Source: Purpureocillium takamizusanense (lineage: Eukaryota > Ascomycota > Sordariomycetes > Hypocreales > Ophiocordycipitaceae). From it: 64,000 nucleotides of DNA. The translations under genes and the position numbers were made by a program. Under the pieces are notes generated by a model, which was given only the letters and a program-made list of their open reading frames with translations, had not been told where the DNA came from and made no database searches. Below are positions 34,422 to 45,269 of this stretch, piece after piece. Each line of letters begins with the position of its first letter. The stretch's first letter is position 1. The DNA is taken from assembly GCF_022605165.1 (NCBI RefSeq), contig NC_063075.1:1364001-1428000 (forward strand), given 5' to 3'.

Positions 34422-35823
34422 ATGGAACACGCCAACAGCTCTTCAGACGTAGAAGAGTCGAGCAATGGAGGGATGCTCGGCGATTCGATGTTTCATGCTT
34501 CGCAAACGAGGAATATGAGCGCTGATGAGTCGGCATCGCTGGCCCGGAAGCTGTACAACGAGGGGAGACCGGTGTTTACTCGCGAGATGTTCGAGGATGC
34601 GCAACGGCAGATCGATGAGCTCAAGTCGGGCCCCGCCCCACACTTCACGATGCTTTCTGTCATTGGCATGGACGGCAAGCGATACCCAAACCCATGGGGG
34701 ACCTGTGTCATCGACGACGAAGGCGACGTTTAGTGAGAAGCCCTCCCGAACGGGGCGATCCGGAGGCCTAGTGGCGGAGGTGGAGGAACGAGTTGAAAGC
34801 TGAAGCTGAAGCTGACGTGATGTGCCGTGTCGTGCCGGTGGGTGCTAGCGATGTGCCGGTGATGCGCTTCACCCACATCAATTCCTTGGCCTTTGAGCCA
34901 GATCCGCGTCCGAATGAGCACCATCTCAGGACCACCCCGACCCCCATCAACATCTGTACGGCCTCGAGGCGCAACCCCTATCTACAAGAGGCCAGGAACG
35001 CCACCGTGGCGCAAGTAGCTGCAGGATGGAGCTCGCGCATCGAAGAGTTTCTCCGCACCGAGACGTGGCGGAGGATCGAGGCCATCTTCAATGGTCCTCC
35101 TCAGGTCCTGCAGCGGCTCAGCCGCATCGACAAGATCGTGGGGTTCGGGCTCGGGAACCTGACGACGTCCGCCGTGGGGCGCGAGGGGGAGAGACCGGAG
35201 GAAGAGGGAGAAGGCTTCAGGGAAAGGCGGTCCTGCATGCAGCACGCGCTGTTGGTCTCGCTCGCGGACCTCTTGGAGGCGCGGACGGGCAGTCGGGTGC
35301 GGCGCGTCGTGCAGGAGCCCGCGTATCTCGACACGTGCAAGGGGGCGCTCAGCGGCCGGGGCGTTGAGGTCGTGGAGCGGGACGACGGCTTCCTGCTCGT
35401 CGACGAGCGGACGCTAGTCTTCGCTGTGAGCTGCAACGTGCCCGTGAGGCAGATCGTGGCGGACCTGGCGCGCCCGGTGGGGATGATATGGGATCGCGTC
35501 GAGCCCGAGGATAAATCCCCCCCTGAATGGGAAGAGAACGAGGACGGAGGCTTGGTAAGGTGAGTTACCTGATCCCCCCCCCCTTCCCCCCCTTTTCGTC
35601 TCTCAATGCCCCTCATTTGGGCTGTTGCTCCCGCCGCGTAAGTATGAAGCCAGACAAGGCCTGGACTGACCTTGGTTGGGGCCCCGGCAGTCCATATACG
35701 ACTGACTATGCGTCGTCGAGGGTCTGCGAGATGGTCCAGGAGTACACGGAGCACCTGCTACCAGAGGAGGACGCCGACTTCTTGGGCCATGTAGGGGTCT
35801 ACGTCCGGAAGGAAGTAAGCTGA
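34422..35823 (+). CDS. SRR1-domain protein embedded in the GlcNAc cluster (400 aa)
   Basis: Three exons: 34422-34732, 34849-35559 and 35643-35823. The first intron starts at GTGAGA directly after GTT TA, so retention would give an immediate TAG. Residues about 110-330 match the SRR1-like domain, including INICTASRRNPYLQEARNAT, IDKIVGFGLGNL, CMQHALLVSLADLL, VQEPAYLDTCKGAL and a VPVRQIVADLARP tail. SRR1 was named from an Arabidopsis circadian and phytochrome mutant. The biochemical role of the family is not established, though its core resembles a nucleotide-binding fold. The N-terminal ~100 residues (EMFEDAQRQIDELKSG, GKRYPNPWGTCVIDDEGDV) resemble those of other fungal SRR1-domain proteins. 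The gene follows ron1 on the same strand, 0.7 kb away. A role in GlcNAc use is only a guess from position. Confidence 0.85.
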
Positions 35824-37674
35824 AGCGCGGGAGCTGTTGGCTACATTGCATCGACACCCTCCCCTCCTCCCAGGGGGGCAGACATTGAGTAATCGGAGTT
35901 GAAGTGTAGTGCCGGGGGGGATGCCCATGGGAGCTACTACTACTACTACTGCTACTGCTACCTCCTTGCATCAAGAATAGATAAACCCTGGGACTGGGGT
36001 ATAATACGCGCGCACGTCACGCAGCGTTCCGCCGATGCATCGAATATTGAGTGAAACACGCAACGTTGACGACGGAGAGTTTTGGACCCTGACAAAGTGA
36101 CCGGTGAGGAGACCGTTAAGCGTAACCCCTACCCCCCCTTTGTCCCTCTGGGAGAATTAGACGGTTGCCCGCCGTCAAACAAACTTGACAACGTGCCACA
36201 TCCACAAGACGATATCAACCGACGGCTCGGCACTTCGCAACCGTAATACGTCAGCGCCGAGCGGGGACCATATAACACACCGATGCAAAGACGCCACCCC
36301 CCTTTTTCCTTCCCTCATCTGAATCGTTGCATCTAGGCACTTCTTGATCGACCATGAGAGCCGCAGGAGCCGCACCACTCACCAAGGTAACTAACTAACC
36401 TGGCCTGTGCGGATACACTTCCGATAGGGGAAGGAAGCAGCAAAGCCGCGTCGAGTGGTTCCCTTTGCAGTCGTGGCGATGTTTACGAAGCAACTAGTTA
36501 GCGGCTAGTAGCGCTACGCATAAGGTATGCATGCACTCGCCAATCGCACCCTATAGCAGCTGACAGTCTCAAAGTCGACGAGTGGCCTCCGACCGTCCCC
36601 AAACGCCCCCTCTACCCTCTCTACTGATGGCCCGCCGGGGAATGGGCGGAGAGAGCGAGACAAAGAGAGGACCAGAACCGAAGAAAGAAAGCTAAAGCGG
36701 GGAACAGGGGTTGCTATGCGGCCCGGGCGCGCCCGCGCCGCGCCGCGCGCGCACGAGAACGTACCGGCAGATGGGGACCCTCGTGGGCAGTGAGAGAGAA
36801 AGAGAGAGGTCAACGTTCGTACGTAACGTCGCAGCGACGTGCCCGCCTGCCCTGTGCCCACAGGCGGTAGGAAGAGTTGCGTCTCTCCACCCCGGTTCTT
36901 GTTCCTTTGTGCCGTGCTGTCTTTGTGAAACTTCCCGCGTGGGTGAAGGGTGATGGCCTTGGGGGACGGGTCGGAAACCAGGAGCCAGACGGACTTTTGT
37001 GCGGGATGCGTACCTACATTCCGTACGTACGTACAGTACAGTTACAGTAGCAGACAGGGACACAATTTTTGTGTTGGCTCTTTTGCCTCTCTTCCACGGC
37101 TAGCGGCGCCACCCCTCGAACAGATCATCTACATAGTGGTGCATATATTTGTTACGTCCACATTCTTGCGTGGCCAGGTGAGGCAAAATTGGAACATTTA
37201 GTCTGGGGCGCTACACGGCTGGCCAAGTTGCCGCCCGAATGGCGCCGACGGATATATGCGCCGAGACTCTTGTCAGATGCAACCATGGCGATCAGGGAGC
37301 TAGTAGTAGCAAAAACGCGACCGTCAATCACCTGCATCATCATGAAGAACCGGAAACACGGTCTTGTACGTAGTTTTGGAGATAATTCGATGCTACTTCT
37401 ACTACCTAATTTTGGTGCGTACCTTAACCCAACTGGTATCTAATTCGAAAAGCCGTCGAAGGACTCATAATACTGTTTCTACGTGTAGCCAACCGGGCCT
37501 GAGCCTGAAAAAGATGGGAAAATAATTGATAATGAAACAAATCCGCATAGAAAGCAAAAACTCCGGGAAAAAAAACATAGCCCCCTTTGGCTCAGATGCT
37601 TTGTCATAATGAGAACAATCCCCGGGGAAAAAAGAACAGCCCCCATTCTTGCTCGTCGTGAATCGGCCGCCAAC
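35824..37674. other. Intergenic between convergent genes
   Basis: A 1.85 kb space between two 3' ends, unusually wide for a convergent pair. It contains a (TAC)n tract (about 35935-35965), many GTACGTAC words near 37020 and an AT-rich part from about 37380 that leads into dam1's 3' end. I see no gene. Confidence 0.5.
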
Positions 37675-38971
37675 TTAGGCGCTGATGGCGTTTTGTCGGG
37701 CAGCCTGCTGCTCCGGGTTGGGCGTCAGGCGCTTGTGCAGGTTCGGCTCGGGGATGCGGGACGCCATGCGGTCCGGGACCAGCTCCGGGGAGACGGAGCG
37801 GATGGGGTACTCGGCGGCCGGGGTCGCGCGGAGGAGACGCGACGTGGTGGGCTGCGGGGAGTGGATGGTGGGCGAGTTGACCTCGTCGACCTTGGTCTGC
37901 GGGATGGGGCCGTTGCCGGTGCGGACCTTGGACGGCAGGATCTGCTCGAAGCCGGCCTCGCGGGCCACCTTTTCGATGCTCTTGAAGTACTGCGGGAGAG
38001 TGAGGCGCCGTGTCAGTTCAACGTTGCCAGCAGGCATGTATGTGTGTGTATGTGTGTGTGTGTAAGTGAGCGCCGGGTTCGAGTCTCAAGACACACTCAC
38101 CTTGACCGTCTTGACCTGGAGCTCCAGGGTCGCGTCCTCGTCGGACACAATCATGGGGTGAGGGTGCAGCTGGAGGCTGGACAGAGTCCACATGTGGTTG
38201 ACACCCTGCTCGATGCAGCGCTGGAGGGCGAGCGACTTGCGCTGGCCGAGGATGATGACGACGACCTCGCGGGCCTCGAGGACGGTCTGGACGCCGACCG
38301 TCAGGGCCATGCGCGGCACCTTGTCGATGTCGCCGTCAAAGAAGCGCGAGTTGGCGAGGATGGTGTCGTAGGCCAGCGTCTTGACGCGGGTGCGGCTGGC
38401 CAGGGAGGAGCCCGGCTCGTTGAAGGCGATGTGCCCGTCCTCACCGATGCCGGCCAGGAACAGGTCGATGCCGCCGTGGTGCTTGATGGCGTCCTCGTAG
38501 GCGACGCACTCGGCCTCGAGGTTGGGCGCGTTGCCGTTGAGGATGTGGACGTTGGACGGGTGGATGTTGACGTGGGAGAAGAAGTGCTTCCACATGAAGG
38601 AGTGGTACGACTCTGGGTGGTCGCGGGGGATGCCGACGTACTCGTCCATGTTGAACGTGACGACATTTTCAAACGAGATCTGTTGTAAGAGGAGAGAGAG
38701 AGAGAGAAGAGCCAGTCAGTTTTGCGCCACAAGTCGCAAGGGAGAAAAATAAGATACAATGAAAGAGGGGGTGGGGGATCCTGCAACTCACCTCGCCCGC
38801 CTTGTACTTCTCGACGAGGATCTTGTAGACGCCCTGGGGGCTCGAGCCCGTGGGCAGGCCGAGGACGAAGGGGTTCTCGGGAGTAGGGTTGAAGGCGCGG
38901 ATGCGGTCAACGATGTAGCTGGCCACGTAGGCGCTCGCCTTGCTGGCGTCGTCGCGAATGATCAAGCGCAT
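37675..38971 (-). CDS. dam1: Glucosamine-6-phosphate deaminase/isomerase (357 aa)
   Basis: Three exons: 38971-38792, 38679-38101 and 37989-37675, all phase 0. The enzyme converts glucosamine-6-phosphate to fructose-6-phosphate and ammonia, the last step of GlcNAc catabolism, in the cytosol. The catalytic residues known from E. coli NagB are present at the same positions: Asp72 (FNMDEYVG), Asp141, His143 and Glu148 ([11 protein letters not shown]). The phosphate loop LGLPTGSSP is at 38-46, and [16 protein letters not shown] lies near residue 225. The protein is about 70-90 residues longer than NagB. The added C-terminal tail, mostly in exon 3, is rich in P/S/T and probably disordered. Intron 2 contains a TG microsatellite (about 38036-38066). 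The gene is divergent from hxk3 across a 6.3 kb gene-free spacer. Confidence 0.96.
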
Positions 38972-39781
38972 TGTAACGGCGAGAGGAAGAGGTGTGAGGC
39001 GCGTGGGTGTGTGGTGTGGGTGAGGGTGAGGGTGAGGATAATGATGTAAGTGGGCGCGCGTTCGCAGGATGAGGCGGCGAGAGATGCTGGCGCAGGAGAA
39101 GGTATGTGTGTGCGAGGGCACAAGCCTGCAACAACAAAAAAGGATCAAGAAAAGAAAAGCGTGCAGGATACTATAATTTGGGCAGAGGAGCTTGAGGTGA
39201 AGGGGAGGAGGAGGAAGAGAGAGCGAGGGCAAGGTTGTATGGGAAAAAAGGTTTATGGGCGAGCCGGCAAAGTATGGCAAAGCCGGCCGGAGCTTCCACT
39301 TGGGTAACGGGCAAGGGAAGCTTGACGGCGGGCGGGCGGGACGGGGACGTCGGGGCGCCACTGATGGAGAGAGAGGCGAACCCTGTGTTGCAACTGCGGG
39401 TACTCGTAGGAACTTGGTACATGGACTCATGGAGCACCGGGCCGCAAAGGCACTACGAACGTTAGTATAGTAGTAGCACTGGAGCAGAGGAGACTCAGAT
39501 CAGAGTGGTAGTAGTAGTAGTACTGTTAGTAGTAGTACGTACGTGGCAGCAACCTCATCAGCAGGAGGGAGACATGCAGCCGCCCCTCCTCCACTTCATC
39601 ACTGCCATGCCATATACTGACACCATGCCCAGGTACCTTACCTTACCAGACAGAACATACCAGGCCAGGCCAGGCCAGGCCAGGCCATTCGGGGCCATGG
39701 GAGGAATAAGACGATTCCTTCCAGTGGGCGTGGCGAGGTGGGATGACCGCCGGATGGGATCAACCGTCGTACGAGCCTTTG

Positions 39782-39783
<2 letters not shown>

Positions 39784-39822
<39 letters not shown>
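39784..39822. repeat. (GCT)13 microsatellite
   Basis: Thirteen perfect CTG/GCT triplets in the dam1-hxk3 spacer. In translation they give poly-Leu, poly-Ala or poly-Gln open frames on both strands, which are not genes. Confidence 0.95.
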
Positions 39823-39824
<2 letters not shown>

Positions 39825-42800
39825 CCTGCCTCCAGGGATGCTTCACCTTCCATGCTCTCCTTCGGCTGTCTTGCGCTCTGCGCGTCCAGTGGCAGCAGTG
39901 CCAGAGGGCCCGGGTGCAGGCCTCGAGCCGCGACTGGCCACAGGGCACCTCAGTTTTGTTACCGAGCCATGAGGCCACTCCTCTGCGTGGAGCGTTTGCC
40001 ACCTACTAACTTTGGTAGTAAGATGCAGTAAGTACTGCTACTACTACTGCTACTGCCTGCTACAACGTCGACCAAGCGCCGGCACTGCTGCTGCACCTGC
40101 TACGACGGGAGAAAACCAATCTTAAGCGCTCTAGGGCGGCGACGGCGGGCCATACGCTGAATCATGGGGAGGGGGGCGGGTAGTCGTGGTGGTGGTGGTA
40201 GCAGTGGTAGTGGTTGCGCGCGGTGCTGTTGCTGGTGTCATCATCCATCGTCTCGCCTGGTGGAGTTGTGTGTGGTGGTGGTGGTGGGCCGAACATTGAT
40301 GGGACTGGAGTCGACCTCGACCCAAGAAGAACCTCCCAGGAGCGGCGGATGGAACGTCACTGCATGTGCCCGCACCAGCAACCCCGCTGTCCGCTTGTGG
40401 GGGAGCCGGGGGGGGGGGGGGCGCGGACAGGCTGACGGGCCTCTGTCCGGCTGGGCGCCTGAGAGGGGTGTCTAGCAGCAGCCCCCCAGCCAGCCAGCCA
40501 GCCGGGCCTGGGCATGCTTCCAGGCTTCTCCAACAGGTGGTGGTGGTGGCGGCGGCAGTGGAGGAGGATGGCATCCACATGGAAGGCATGGAAGGAAAAT
40601 ATTGGAGACATCCATCCATCCCCAACCATCCATCCATTTTGGGGTGCCGGTGCCACTCCGGGCGTGGGTCCTGCGCGCTTCGTCCGGGCTGGGGCTGCAG
40701 GTTTGTTGGTGCTCCGGTGCCCCCAGACCCAGCACAGGGAGATACCTGTCTGTAGAGGAGGCTCGGGGGGGCAGATGGAGGGTCGCTGTCCGGAGGCGCA
40801 TCCACCGAGATTCGCCGGATCAAGGCCGGGCCAAAACGTTGCTCCCGGAACAAGCAGCGAGGTGGCGGGCTGCACATTTGCAGCGCCTGGTACTGCCACA
40901 CTTTGCATGGCCCGTAGTTGGAGGTAGGCACTTTATATCGTACGTCTTGCAGTAGGTGCAGTGCTTTTGTTGTCCCTTTGTGCTGTCACTCACACGCGCA
41001 GTGCTCATCAATCCTGAAAGCAATGTGCCAACTGCCTGCCGCAGGTAGTAGTAGTAGCACTGGCATACTACCAGGCATAGTACTAGGTAGGCACCTAAAA
41101 TAGTACCCTTATATAAGTTATAGGTGGTTACTTGTAGGTAACCTACTTGGAACGGTCAGCGCTACACTGAGCCACTACACGTGCCAGACGTTTGGTGGTG
41201 TCATCGGGTGGCTACAACGCCTCCTTGAGAGGCAACCTTGAAGTTGACACAGCTTTGAGGTCATCGCCGTGGTCATTCCCGGGGTACCTGGACCAACCAA
41301 TGCATCATGGTGATACAGCAGATCCGACCTGGTGTCACACGCAAACCATGGGCAGGGCAGACGAAGCACATGACCACGGGCCGCAAGCTGCGATTGGTGC
41401 GACGCCAGAGGCCGCGTTTGTTCCCATCAAACACACGTAATGGCTCGCGCACTTTGGCGCAGCTCACACACAGGTATACATACGCAGGTCTGTATCGACG
41501 GCACCTTCAGCGCAAAAAAAAATCCGTCGCTCTCTCGATAACAGCCCATCGTCGATTTCGCGCGTCTGGCCGGCACTTGGCCGACGCAACGGTCGTATCC
41601 CCTGCCCCTGGGGATTTTGTGAGTTCGGCCAGAGACCAACGTCGCCCTGCGTGTCTCAAACGTCGCAAGAACGCGCAGATCCAGCCAGGTGCCTGCCCTG
41701 CCCCACTGGCACCGAAGCACCGGAGGCGCAAACCGATGCCCGAACAGACGCCGGGCCTGGGTTGCACGGGGTCTGATTCTGACGCAACCTGACCGGCACC
41801 GCGGCCGGTGTTTGGTCCCTCGCCGTCGCCGACGCTGTCGCCACGGGCGCCGCGCCGCAGAACCGCCAGCCAGCCTGCACAAGCAACGCGACGTCGTGCC
41901 GCCCCGATGGCATGTTTTGCTTCGCGCGGGTCGTGGTAGTATCATCTTTCTCCATGATCCTGCCTTCGTCGCCTTTGTAGTAGCAGTAGCATTGCCACGG
42001 TCCCGCTGCCGGGTCTCGGTGGTTCGCAGGATCGTGCTTCGAAGCTGAGGGACGGGATGGGACGGGACACCATCCAGGTATCACGCATAGGTAGTATACC
42101 TGTCCTGGAGCCTGTCTTTTGCGCATGAAATGGCGCGGTTTGAGCAACGGCGAGGAAGGGGTGCGACTTATGAATCCGGCAGATGCATTAATTCTCCTTG
42201 CACCGGCGATGCGGCGTCAGGGATTATCAGATGCACCCGCGTGACGCACTACAGACCGGCGAGCTAACTAACATGGGTGATTCAAGGAAAGCAGATGCCA
42301 AACAAAACGCCATGACCATCTTGTGTCGCGTCAGCAACAAGATGGAAGTCTGCTTGAGATGGATCCCCCACCTTAGACGCCAGCGGATGCGCCCCCAAAC
42401 CCCCCCAACGTGGAACGTGGGACGTGGGACGTGGGACGCGGAGGAGATGCCAATGTCTCGCGAGTCTACCTTGCATACGCACTCTTATACCCCCACGTTG
42501 CGCGGTCCCATGGTTCAAGGACCAACCGAGTGCATGGCAATGTCTTGGCCAGGCCTGTTGACCGAGGCGCGAGGGATGCTTCGCGAAGGGTCTGCTTCGA
42601 TTGGGTTCGTGAGGCGGGCATCAAGCCACCATCGCGATCCGTGGTGCGAGCACGAATAAGAAGCATGTACTTCGTATGCACCAAGTACGTACAGTACGTA
42701 CGACACTACGGCAGCTCGGGTTGACCAAGGGGTGGACGGGGCTGGGCGTCGATCAGGTCACCCGAGTGGCTACGGGCACCAGTGGTTGCAGTTGAGGCTC

Positions 42801-43145
42801 GCCGACGTTGAAGATGCTGATGTTGGGCAAGGCGGTGGTGCATCGCGACTTACATGACGAACCGGTTCGGGAGTCGGGACAGCGCCGGGAGAGGGGAGGG
42901 GCAGGGCGTGCAACGGCCCCGCGGCGTGCCGTGGTGGCGGACGGGATGGCAGGCATCGCCTCCTCAGCAGCAGGAGAGCATGAGACACCCTGCTGGCCTT
43001 GGGGGGCTAAGTTATTAGGTGTGCCTCCTCTTCGGGCACCCCGTATCGACTGATTCGGTTGATTGTTTGGTTGCTCGGGCTGATCGACTGACTGTTGGTG
43101 TCTGCTCCAGCTGCAAGCAAGCAAGCAAGCATGCTCGCTCGCTAG

Positions 43146-43180
43146 GCTGGGCTGGGCTGGGCTGGGCTGGCTGGGCTGGG
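43146..43180. repeat. (GGGCT)n pentamer microsatellite
   Basis: About six to seven tandem GGGCT units with one shortened copy. The same unit occurs at 1853 (as its complement) and at 52149. Confidence 0.85.
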
Positions 43181-45239
43181 CGCGCGCCGCCGACAAAAAG
43201 ATGGAATGACGAACCTGGCGAACCCAGCGAGCTGGGATTTGCGCTTCGTTGGGAGTCGGACGCATCTGGCCGGGGCAGAACGAACGACATGGGGTGGATG
43301 ACTGGCGTGGATGCCAGCAGTTGCAGTGGCTGCAGTTGCAGTGGCTGCAGTGCTCGTGCTTGGCTGCACGTAGTATAATGGAAAGTTACTGCACTGTACA
43401 GTATGACTGCACGTCCCCTGGGAAGGTGCGGAGGCCATCCCGCTGGCCCCGGTCCGTCACTTCCAGGCAGGCGCCAAATGAGGGAAGGAGCTCCACAAGC
43501 TGCCACCTCTGCGACATGGCAACGTTACAGCCCCAGATTTTGCATCGACCCTTTGGTTTTTTTCCTGCGCATCACTTGCGCAAATCACCGACTGACGGTA
43601 CCTCGTGCTCGCCAAAACTGCTGCGGTGCGGCCAAAGAATCTCTCGTCCCGTCCGTGCAGCAGCCCAGCACGAGTGGCACGGCAGTCCAGCGCCGCCGCT
43701 GCTACACCCACCGCCGTCCCTCACCGATCCATGCTACTTGCGCAGCCCATTGAATGAACCCCCCCCTCCCCTTGTGCCTGCAGCGCCGCCGCTGCCGCCC
43801 CTTAGATCCCCCTTCTAGCCCTACTAGACCGTCCCTATTGGCTCCGCCTGACCTGGCATCCCAAATCCATCTGCAACGCCTGAGAACAAGGTTGTGGTAC
43901 CCCATTTCGCAGTCGCAGACGTCTCCCCACAGCGAGCCTTCATCGACGTTCGCATCACCGCGGGGTACGAGACGAGCAAGGGAGGCAGAGTATGAACTCA
44001 CTCGCTTCTTCTGTGCGCACGTGCAAAGCACCTTGAAACGTTCCTCTTCCCTTTGTAGGTACGAGACGTACGTACGGGGAAATTACCTTGTTTGAATGAT
44101 CCTCTGGCTGCCACTGTTGCGGCACTATACTACCACCCAAGGCCCCATTTACAATCACCCCCCCTTCCCCTTCCGTGGTGCTGCGCCGTGTCGTCGTGGG
44201 CGTGCGACGTTGGGTCCAGCTCACACGACACACCACACTCGACTCGACCACAGACGCCGACAACGATACCACACGCGGCCAGACATCCCCAGCAGCGCCG
44301 CTACCGACCTCTCAGCCCAAGCCCGAGCCCAGGACAGGGCACGACAGGCCACGCCAGGCACTCACTAGCTCATCCGTGCCTCCATCGTCGACGCGACCGC
44401 CGTGTGCGCACGCGAGACCCAATGGTCCACGCCTGTCCGCCGTCCCCTTCCTCGCCCTGACCCCATCCATCTTGCCCACTCCTCCGCCCGTCCGTCCATC
44501 CATGGCTGGCGCACCGCCCGCCTGCTCCCGGCTCCCCGTGCAAGTAACATCCCATCCCCCATCCCATCCCATCCACCTTTCGGCTCGACCTAGTTACTAG
44601 CTGGGCGGGCGGCCCGTCTCCTCGTCGTCGTCGCCGGCGCCTGTCTGTCTCTCCCTGCCCGGCCCAGCCAGCCCAGCCTATACGACCAGATCCGCCGTCC
44701 CTTTCTGCTGCCCACTTGCGCAGCCTCTTCAACGACACGCTCACTCGGCATCGCCTTGCCCCATCTTGCCCTGTCTTCAGCCAAGGTTTCATCCCAGGGC
44801 TCTTTTCTCTGACGCGCTCGTATAGCCTCGCCCCCCCAGCGTTGTCTGTCCAGTACGAGAGTACCCCAGGGTGCCTGTCGATCGGCCCATCGTCTCTTCT
44901 CGATCCAACCGCGCACGACACACGCTCACATCCCTGCACAAGCGCGGCCTGCATTCTTCTCTTGTTGTTCTCTGTTGATTCCTCGAGCACACCATACTTA
45001 TGTCACCTTGGTTCCTCTACACCATATGACCATCCTCACCTGCTATACCGCCGCGGCCCTATTTTACACTCGTTCTCTCCCCCATTATCTGACCCGCTAT
45101 CCCCCTCATCACCCCCATAGCCTACCACATCGCACGGCCTCCCTACCCCGGATCACACCTTGCATTTAATATACGGATCGCCTCTCTCCTCCTCCTCCTT
45201 CTTCGCCTCCTCCCCTCCAAGTCTCCGCCACCTTCGCCC

Positions 45240-45269
45240 ATGTTATGCTCGTATCCGCCTGCGCAATGA
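45240..45269 (+). promoter_or_regulatory. Nine-codon upstream reading frame overlapping the hxk3 start region
   Basis: ATG at 45240 opens a nine-codon frame ending in TGA at 45267-45269. It overlaps the first in-frame hxk3 ATG (45245), and its stop overlaps the second (45266) as ATGA. Such an arrangement could permit termination and reinitiation. This is seen in sequence; the effect is inferred. Confidence 0.5.

Larger units (their letters stand above)
38972..45244. other. 6.3 kb spacer with no gene between dam1 and hxk3
   Basis: Both flanking genes are transcribed outward, so this block holds both promoters. The open frames are short, overlapping and low in complexity (Gly/Arg/Pro or homopolymer products of the triplet repeats). 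It is studded with simple sequence: (TAG)n islands near 39505 and 41045, CAGGC repeats at 39661-39685, (CTG)13 at 39784-39822, and GGGCT repeats at 43146-43180. The last ~800 bases before hxk3 are strongly pyrimidine-rich, like a long 5' leader. The GlcNAc transporter gene, which could have been expected here, is absent. Confidence 0.6.

Noticed and set aside
38070..38100. GTTCGAGTC word as a tRNA T-loop
   Set aside because: It is inside a dam1 intron, and no paired T-stem, anticodon or acceptor stem surrounds it.
39505..39972. Poly-Ala/poly-Gln open frames over the GCT repeat
   Set aside because: Homopolymer products come only from the triplet repeat, in all frames.
40131..40931. 266-codon minus-strand frame in the dam1-hxk3 spacer, considered as a lost transporter
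   Set aside because: The product is Pro/Ser/Thr/His low complexity without membrane segments. A sugar transporter would show about twelve.
44370..44990. 206-codon minus-strand frame upstream of hxk3
   Set aside because: The Arg/Gly-rich product is the antisense of the pyrimidine-rich leader. No splice-consistent continuation or recognised motif.
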